From Cytospora piceicola (lineage: Eukaryota > Ascomycota > Sordariomycetes > Diaporthales > Cytosporaceae), in the NCBI GenBank assembly GCA_023375675.1, contig JALQBC010000005.1:186001-250000 (forward strand): a DNA stretch of 64,000 nt, given 5' to 3'. Under the pieces are notes generated by a model. That model ran no database searches. It was given only the letters and a program-made list of their open reading frames with translations, and was not told where the DNA came from. Shown in pieces: positions 56,468-64,000 of this stretch (positions within the stretch are counted from its first letter, which is position 1; every line of letters starts with the position of its first letter). The position numbers and the translations under genes were made by a program.

Positions 56468-58397
56468 ATGGCATCCTACGACGTTGAGGCTCTCCTCGAG
56501 GAGACAGCCAAACAAGATGTAAACATGGAGGACGCGCCCTCTGCCCAGGCAGCCACTTCCAACGGTGACGATCCCGACAAACCAAACGGTCATGCCGATT
56601 CCGACCGACGAAGTCGTGATAAGAGTCGCGACCAGGACCGCGACAGAGATCGTGAGCGCGATCGCAGCCGCGACCGTAAACGCCGTGATAGAAGCCGAGA
56701 CCATTACGGCAGTCGTCGTGGCAGTCCAGAGTCCGAGAGAACGCCTCGCAGCGAGGCTGGCAGCCACAGAAGCAGTAGGCGCCGAAGCAGGAGCCGGGAC
56801 CGTGAAGACCGAAACTCACGCCGTCATAGAGATGGGGATTACTACCGTGGTGGCCGTCACGGACGATCGCGCTCTCGCTCCCCAAGCGGACGTTATTACC
56901 GCCCTCGAGACAGAGACGACCGCAGGCCCGATTACAGAGACCGTCGCGATAGGAGAGACGATGATCGCGATCGCCGCGGCGGTGGACGCACGCCTCGCGC
57001 CGATAAGGATACCGAAGCTACCCCGGCGCAGCTCACTGAGGACGAGAGGGACCGTCGCACGGTGTTTGTGCAGCAGCTTGCTGCGAGGTTGAGGACGAGG
57101 GAGCTCAAGGAGTTCTTTGAAAAGGTTGGCCCCGTGTCTGAAGCTCAGATTGTAAAGGACCGCGTCAGCAACCGATCGAAGGGGTACGTACCGAAGCATT
57201 ATTCATTCGTGATATCTTACGCTGTGGCAAATGCTAACCTGTCCTCCAGTGTCGGTTATGTTGAATTCAAGCAAGAGGAATCTGTGCAGGCTGCTCTCCA
57301 GCTTACTGGACAAAAACTCCTAGGTATCCCCGTTATCGTCCAGCTTACCGAAGCCGAGAAGAACCGCCAGGTCCGCGAGACCGGCACGTCCGGCGGCCAC
57401 CCCAACTCGATTCCTTTCCACCGTTTGTACGTTGGCAACATCCACTTCAGTATCACTGAGCAGGATCTCCAGAATGTCTTTGAGCCATTTGGCGAGCTTG
57501 AATTCGTGCAGCTCCAGAAGGATGATTCAGGTCGCAGCCGTGGCTATGGTTTTGTCCAGTGAGTACTTCCTATTTCCCTTCAGATACGACGCATTCTAAC
57601 CGTACCGCAGATTCCGGGATGCCGGTCAAGCACGTGAGGCCTTAGAGAAGATGAACGGCTTCGATCTTGCAGGTCGTCCAATCCGTGTCGGACTTGGAAA
57701 CGATAAGTTTACCCCTGAATCCACTGCCAACCTTCTGCAGAGATTCCAGGGCCAAAACCACAATAGTCAGTTCCAGGGATCTGCCTTCTCTGGCGCTGGC
57801 GGACGTGGTGCACCAACCTCCAACTTCGACCGTGCCGGTGCTCGTGATAACGACAAGGGCACTGGTGCGAGCGCTTTGGACGACACGGATGTGGCAGGCG
57901 TCAACTTTAACAATTACAGTCGAGATGCACTTATGAGAAAACTTGCGAGAACTGATGAGCCTCCGAGCGCAACCACTGAGCGACAGGTTCTGAAACCCAA
58001 GACGGAGCCGAAGCCGCTGCCTGTCAATGTGAACATGGCCAGCCGCTGTGTTATCCTTCACAACATGTTCGACCCTGACGAGTAAGTCTGGCACCGATCA
58101 CAACATTGACTACAAGATTGCTTACATATTTCTAGGGAAGAGGGTGACGACTGGGTCAAGGAACTCGAGGAAGACGTACGAGAGGAGGCAGAGAACAAAT
58201 ACGGTCACGTCGTCCACATCTCTGTCGATCCAAACTCCAAGGGAGACATTTACCTCAAGTTTGACAAGGTGCAGGGAGGCGAGAACGCCATCAAGGGCCT
58301 AAACGGTCGTTACTTTGGGGGCAGAATGATCACTGCCGCCCCTGTTGTTGATGCGGTTTACGCCAGTCTCTTCCGAGCAAACTCCAAGGCTTTCTAA
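56468..58397 (+). CDS. rsd1: RBM39/Rsd1-type RS-domain splicing factor
   Basis: Four exons: 56,468-57,183, 57,250-57,558, 57,611-58,081 and 58,136-58,397. Introns are 66, 52 and 54 bp with GTACGT, GTGAGT and GTAAGT donors and CTAAC-type branch sites. The 585-aa product has an Arg/Ser/Asp-rich N-terminus (about 46-180). RRM1 follows from residue 198 (RNP2 VFVQQL; RNP1 KGVGYVEF formed across intron 1), then RRM2 (RNP2 LYVGNI; RNP1 RGYGFVQF formed across intron 2) and a C-terminal third RRM of the UHM type with an RYF (R-X-F) motif near the end. This order is that of human RBM39/CAPER and fission yeast Rsd1, which link U2AF- and SF3b-type factors at the 3' splice site. Nuclear. The frame stays coherent through all joins. 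Confidence 0.93.
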
Positions 58398-61184
58398 GTC
58401 GCTAATTCGGATCCGTCTATTTTTCGCTCTAGGCTTTCTCCGAACGGTAAGAGAAAGCAAGGCGACCCGGAACGTTCAGCGGTACTGATGGCTGCAAGAT
58501 TTTACCCATTTGAACCTCAATCCGCGACACGCGACATGAACCATGAAATCACATTCGAAACATGCTCATCGAGGTTCACCCACCACGACTTTTGTCCCGC
58601 CGATTACATAATACTCGAAGTCGCCGGCGATCTACATTCAACGGACGACACAAAGGCTGGTTTAGTCCCGCACTTGGAGCTCCCACCACTGACGGGCAAC
58701 GAGTTACAGGTTCCCCCTGAACTGGTAACACAGTACACAACAAACAAACAAAAGCCCTAATCTTGACTGATTTTCATAGTTCTCGGCGTTGGAGGTTGCG
58801 CACTTTACTCTCTTATCGTTCACCTGTCTAGGGACAAAACTCGCATCTTGAAATTGGGGAGCACTGGACGGCAACATACTGATGATGGTACATAGGGCGG
58901 TCAACGAATGTTCCGTGGTTGTTGGCTCGTGAGTCTATTGTTTTGACTCGTGGCTGAATGACTATAGAAGCAGTTAGATCGCGTGCAATAGATTTATTTC
59001 CAAGAAGGATGCCGTGTCTTCTCTACGTTGTGCTCTCTTCAGGTATGGTGTTGCCGCCTTACTTGTTTCCCTTGGCTGACAACGGCCGAGCTCTGTCTGA
59101 TATATGTGCTTACAGCGAGCCCTTTTCTGATTACTTGGTTTGTTGTTCCGGCCTTACTTCTTGCTTCATGTCTTCTCTCTCCACCACTATACTTCCTCCC
59201 CAGTCAAATAACACCAAGCTTTTCAACCTGCATTATGCGTATTTCCTGTGATCATCTTTAGCAAGATGGTATTGCAGTCTCTGTTCCTGGACCGACAATA
59301 ACTATTCAGGGTATGAACAAAGCAGGTTGTGCTGAGAAGCCTTTACGGCGTCATATGCAACTCATGGGCAGCCGCGCCTGACATATCAAGGATGACGGTC
59401 TGGTATTACGGAGTCACCGCATTGGCCTCGCCGTGTCAGTCAACTACTTGTTTTAGACAAGTCAAATCTTGAGTCTTTTTCGTATACCTGGCTTCTTTAT
59501 TGGTTTGACACGTCGATGATAGTTCGTCACTTTGTCCCTGGAAAGACTTGGTTTCCCCTTGTCGATGGTCACTCGATTCGAGCCGCCCTGTGCCAGAGCT
59601 GCGTCAAACTTTTCCTCGGCACATCATGGTCTCTTGTTGACTTTGGTATGAGGACACGCAAGGAGTGGTCCGATCACGGACACCATTGTATCTCGTTCTC
59701 CCACTCGCTAGTGGCGTCGTTGGGAAGCTCACTTGTATGATTGTCGCTGTCTTTCTTCTTGAGCAAGGCCCGTTAGGGGGCGCGGCGCTCTTGCTTCTTT
59801 TCTGTACATACCTGATTGACATTTACACGTTGGTAAGCTGGCAAGGTCTCATACGCAGGCAGACAGCTCGCTTCCCCCAACGTTCGCTTCTGCTCGGCCA
59901 GAAAAGCCCGGCATAATTGTCGCTTTGGCGCTCGTTACGCGCCCATTACTCGGCAGCCCAAGCGACAGCTCATCGCACAATGACTTACATGCCTCCTTGG
60001 TCAGCAAGGCCCCACCGTTATCTAGGTACTTTCCAGAAGTCATTTGATGTCTTTCTTCCGGCATGCTCACCGCTGAGCCTTCAACAGAATGACTTGGTCG
60101 TCTTTAGTCAAGAACGATAGTCAAGAACGAGGCCACAGGCACGCCAATCGCTCAACACCGGCTCGACTGTCTACCTTCTGGTGTCTGTTTGTGAGGATCA
60201 ACATTTGAAAATCACCTCACTGGGCGTCTTGGCGATTTACTGCAATCTGGGTTCAATAGCAATGGCATCGTCTGAGGTCGGCCTAACTCTGGAAAGAGAC
60301 AGTGACTGCTCCTCTCGAACATTGAAACTTTTACTGGCGTACTCACGGGCGTACTTACGCTTTGCTCGAACACCATGCGGACCAACACTCTCGGTCGGAT
60401 TTCTTGGAGCGCAAACCCGAATGCAGATACGTCTTCCGGTACTTGTTCAACGCACATGTTATTCCTGCTCGCATCTCCCAGGTACCGGGATAGTGCCTTT
60501 GTCGAGGGGTTGGATCTTGCCTGTCTTTAAGCCATGAACCGGTGCATTCTTTTGAGTTCTATGAGACACCATGCAAGTGACCGGCTGGAAGGGGTCCTCT
60601 TTCTTCTCTGAGGTTTGCTGGACATGTGCTTGCTGCAAAGAAAAGTGTCGTTTTGAAGTCTCGGACAGCCTGAGGACAACTAAGTACATGGCATGGCACT
60701 TCTTTCAAACTCGCCCCGGTCTTTTGAACATGTCTGCTGTGCTCGCCCCGGTCTGTCTAGACATATATGCTATACTACTCGCCCCGGTCTGCCTTCATAA
60801 CACTTCCCAGTAAACTTTTGATCATTCACATCTTCTTGCCGGGTTGTATTTCGAAATTTCTCTCAACCTTCACCTTCTCTACCTCAACATAACTGTCCTC
60901 CAACAGCCAAAACATCTTTGTTCCCACAACGTTTCTTTTTTGATCTCTATCAAAGGCAAGGCTTGCGAGACCGACGAGACGATCGGTATTTCGACACCGT
61001 CTCAAAGTACGCGAACACGTTGTGCAAGAGACGCCGCCGCCCTTGGTGTCATACTTTTCGAAATCGACTTCCCCCTCAGCAGTTTCAAGCGGCGTGGCTC
61101 GCTATATGCATTGGTCACCAGACGTGAGAAGTTGAGCTTACGAGACACCGTTTCTCTTGTCGTCGTCGGCGACACCACATCACG
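58398..61184. other. 2.8-kb gap without a convincing gene
   Basis: Short frames of 60-118 codons occur on both strands, but none has a recognisable domain, codon bias or intron pattern. A direct repeat of AGTCAAGAACGA lies at about 60,107-60,132. The last 480 bp look like a promoter (see the CTCGCCCCGGTCT repeats and the pyrimidine-rich leader at about 60,855-60,910). Confidence 0.55.
60710..60790. promoter_or_regulatory. Three copies of CTCGCCCCGGTCT
   Basis: Exact 13-mers at 60,710-60,722, 60,742-60,754 and 60,778-60,790, spaced 32 and 36 bp, about 400 bp upstream of the ATG at 61,185. The core CGCCCCGG is palindrome-like. Clustering of exact copies in a promoter suggests a transcription factor site. 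Confidence 0.55.
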
Positions 61185-61479
61185 ATGAGTTGGTACTCTT
61201 ACTATGGTTACCCTTACGCCTACGGCCTGCCCGTGCAGAACCCTGAGGAGGTTCCAGCGCAGGCGGCGTGGCAGTACGACCCCATGAACTCGGAGGACTT
61301 CGCGCCCGCCACCGCAGAGCCACCAGGCCCAATGTACGTTTCCCTTTCTCTGAACAATGTCAATGATTCGTATGGTTAACACAGAACACAGGCCACCACC
61401 CGGAGTTTGGAATGCCGCTCTCGCTAGTGACGGCGCTGGAACCTCACTCAATACTCTGCCGACAAAGACGGAAACTCAG
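61185..61479 (+). CDS. Short Tyr/Pro-rich gene or 5' exons of the downstream gene
   Basis: The ATG at 61,185 opens MSWYSYYGYPYAYGLPVQNP, rich in Tyr, Pro and acidic residues. Exon 61,185-61,333 joins 61,392-61,479 across a 58-bp intron (GTACGT donor, ACACAG acceptor), giving 79 codons that end exactly at CAG followed by another GTACGT donor at 61,480. No stop is reached before that donor, so at least one more exon is required. An in-frame acceptor exists at about 62,631 (CCAG), which would fuse this to the coiled-coil gene through a 1.15-kb intron, long for a filamentous fungus. The alternative is a separate small gene with an exon I did not find. A pyrimidine-rich leader upstream supports transcription. 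Family unknown. Confidence 0.45.
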
Positions 61480-62664
61480 GTACGTATCAATGGCGTGCCT
61501 TATGGCCAGTTCTATACACGCGACAAACGACGGAGTTCGCGTTGCTTCTGTTCCCCGCTTTGTTCTGCCAGAGCTCTTGCACATTGTTCCAAGATGCCAT
61601 TGTGTTGAGGCAACTTTGTGTTATGCCAAGTGGCTGGAGTGGTTGGAAGCTACTACAACACACTCGTCAAGAGCTCTTGTTTCCACTGCTTGCTTGCTTG
61701 CACAAAAACACCTTCCCCCCCTGTTCCTGCCTATTGGACCAGGCACGTGACCCCCCTGATTTCAACCATGCCACATGTTCTTTATTTCAATCCAGCATTG
61801 GGCCAAGGCCTCTGGGGCTTCTGAAGCCTTCCTGGAATTCAGCACAGTACAGGCGAGCATCGAGTCTGCCTTGAGGCATGTTTCTCGATCCTCTCAGGTC
61901 AAAGCCACCATCGAGTACTCTTCCGCCTTCTGCCTTCTACCATTTGCCATTTGGGTTTTTTCAGGCCTTGATCTCGGAGTCGCCTCTCATGCCCCTCCCC
62001 CCATAGCGAATCTTACTAGCAGGATGGAGCTGCAGTTAGGCTTCTGTCCCACCCCCTAAGCCCAGCAAAATATCCTACCCTTCAGCTCTACATCCATCCA
62101 TCTGCAGTAATTTCTGTCTTGATCCGTCCAGACTTCATTCGATCGTCCGATGGAGCGAGCTTATTGCCCTGTTATTTCCATTTCCAGCCCGCAGTAAAAC
62201 CATAAAGCTGCAGATTGGGCTTCTTTCTTCCGTTGACAACCCTCCACTGCCTTTACCAAATCCTACACCCCAAGAGGAAGACGCAACCATTAGACATACA
62301 CAACGGAGTCTTCTCTCTCCTCCATTCTACATTCGTCGAAAGGCTTTGACGTTTCCTACATCCTCCTACCATTATCAGAACATCATATTACGCTCCTTCT
62401 TGCGTGCAACACAGCGAAACCCCGACCGTATCAGAAAGCAGTCTGCTTGCCTCCCCAGCAACCTACGGCTTTCCTGTGATCACAATTGCTGGTCTGTCAT
62501 CTTCAGCACAGCTTTCGTCATCGTTGAAAGCCAAGTATTGTGTTTTCTGCACGCATTGGGCATACTTTGGGAGTCTTTGAAAATTGGTTTTGTTTCGTTT
62601 GGTCGTCTAGATCGCTTGGGTCTTGAAATTCCAGAACACGCTCAACCGTCCAAAAGCAGCAACG
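61480..62664. other. Possible long intron or intergenic region with promoter-like pyrimidine tracts
   Basis: No coding sequence supported. Positions 62,270-62,340 are rich in TCTCTCCTCC-type tracts that could be a leader for the gene at 62,665, favouring either a second promoter or a separate gene. Confidence 0.45.
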
Positions 62665-64000
62665 ATGGAGCCCTCAATGCCGTCCAAGGCTGGTGGAGCT
62701 AAACTCCACTCGCCCCAGGACCCTATCACTTCGACGAAATTAGCTAACAACGCTCGTCAGACTCCATCTACTGATGCCTCCTTCCGGCCTGGCCATCCTG
62801 GCGGAGTCACCGCCGTTGCTGCCGCCCGACCTTCGGAGAGCGGCCCCGAGAAGATCATCAATGTGCGTGACCAAGCATCCCCTCAAGGTCCGACTGCCAC
62901 ATAATCGAGATACTGACGAATTCACAGGAGATCCGCAAACTATGCACTGATTCCCAGGGCCGAGTCCAGGCTCTGAGCCAAGCCATCGGCCGTCAGCCTG
63001 GCATGCCCGGCAGTCTTCAGGACCTGCTGAATAATGACCTGCGGGGCCTTGCGCAGCAGTTTGTCACAACCGCGCACTACTGTCACCTGCTGGAAAAGAA
63101 GCTCGAAGAGCGTACGCGAACGACCTTCCAGGAGCGCACTGCGGAGCGGGCCGCCCATGAGGCCCATCTGGAGAGCTACCGCCAGCAGTTGAAGAAAGCC
63201 AACGAGACGATCGACCGGCTGAGTAGGGACACACGAGACTTCGACCATACCTACTACACCAAGACCGAGAAGAGGGGCAAGTTTGACCTTGAACGCAAGG
63301 CCGAGAAGTTGACCGAGAAGATCAACAACCAAAAGCGCCGTATCAACGAGCAGCAATCCCAGATCGAAGTACGTACCGTACCAAACATTCTGGTCAGTGA
63401 TCAGTGTATCTAACTGACTTATCCGTCTAGACCCTGAAGAGAAAGGTTAGCGATGGGAGCAGGCTGAGCAAGGGAAGTAGACTTGTTGACAATCGCGACG
63501 AGGACAAGTCTCCTGAGCTCGAGTTTCCTCACTCGGCCACTTCTGAACTCGGAGAGAAGCGCAGGTTCCCCCCCATTCCGCAGCCGAAGGTATCGTCGGG
63601 CATCAGCATGAAGGACGAGGAGTTTCTCATCAACAACTTGAAGAACATGAAGACGGACTGTGGCCCGTCCCGCGATGGCTTTCCACCTCTGTCTCGACCC
63701 AGTACACGAATGGAGAGGGACGAGTTCAGATATGGACCACCTCCCCCTTCGTCGTACGGACACTTTGGCCACCCAGTGCCACCCATGAACGGCGCACTTG
63801 CTCCTTACAATGCTTTCCCTCCCACTGGAGCTCACGGTGGCCCACCCAAGAATGGACATCAGGGCGTGTATCCAGGCTATGCCCCTCCAAGCGCCCCGAC
63901 ATCTTCGTTCTCTCGCTCTCGTCCCACCCATTCGGCGCACAACTCCAAGTCCGGCCACTCTGGCGCCCTTATTCTTCGCCGTGATGATGACTCCGACTTC
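62665..64000 (+). CDS. Coiled-coil protein, 3' end beyond window
   Basis: Exons 62,665-62,862, 62,928-63,368 and 63,431 to beyond 64,000, with introns of 65 and 62 bp (GTGCGT and GTACGT donors, CTGAC and CTAAC branch sites). 403 residues are visible. Residues about 1-66 are Pro/Ala-rich. Residues 67-213 form a long charged helical region with strong coiled-coil character (EKKLEERTRTTFQERTAER, LERKAEKLTEKINNQKRR). The remainder is disordered, rich in Pro, Gly, Ser and His. The ATG at 62,665 is the first in the open frame, though an upstream exon is possible (see 61,185). I do not recognise the family. A structural or transcription-associated role would fit, but the sequence does not decide. 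Confidence 0.8.

Noticed and set aside
58488..60813. Several plus- and minus-strand frames of 60-118 codons
   Set aside because: No domain, no consistent codon use and no intron pattern.
61542..61874. 110-codon Cys/Leu-rich frame
   Set aside because: The composition is not protein-like for this genome, and it falls in a region better read as intron or intergenic.

Overview
The window comes from a filamentous ascomycete (Pezizomycotina) genome and has two very different parts. Positions 1 to about 50,412 are an extremely AT-rich compartment in which CpA and TpG are almost absent and TpA is hugely over-represented, while CpG survives. This is the footprint of repeat-induced point mutation (RIP). 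Positions about 50,430 to 64,000 have normal base composition and hold intron-containing genes whose 50-66 bp introns have GTxxGT donors and CTAAC/CTGAC branch sites.

In the AT-rich part, 1-5,267 is a RIP-killed Ty3/gypsy LTR retrotransposon on the minus strand. It shows a gag CCHC knuckle, an aspartic protease, a reverse transcriptase with a YIDDILIYF box, RNase H and the start of integrase, and it is cut by the left window edge. Its likely 5' LTR (5,071-5,267) abuts the outer end of an inverted repeat. The same repeat occurs in reverse orientation at 49,241-49,311. Inside both copies lie CCTTAA (left) and TTAAGG (right) hexamer arrays, also in mirror orientation. Together these outline one giant unit of about 44 kb (5,269-49,311). 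Its interior is dense with RIP-decayed reading frames on both strands, in which nearly all stops are TAA/TAG at plausible former Gln or Trp codons. It also holds many in-frame protein-repeat minisatellites, a 3.5 kb GTAA-type tetranucleotide array near the geometric centre, and a GC-rich nested hairpin at the array edge. RIP acts on duplicated DNA, so most of this unit was probably multicopy. I could not assign a function or class to it, and it is the best candidate here for an undescribed system.

Between the right inverted repeat and the gene region lie further decayed tandem arrays (49,312-50,412). They stop about 22 bp short of the stop codon of a het-c homologue (minus strand, 3 exons, 824 aa). 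Divergent from it is a sphingolipid alpha-hydroxylase (Scs7/FAH1 type, 2 exons), followed by an RBM39/Rsd1-type RS-RRM splicing factor (4 exons). Then come about 2.8 kb without a convincing gene, a short 5' gene or first exons at 61,185, and a coiled-coil protein gene (62,665 to beyond the window end).

No tRNA, rRNA or CRISPR array was recognised. All assignments were made by reading the sequence; no database search was run.
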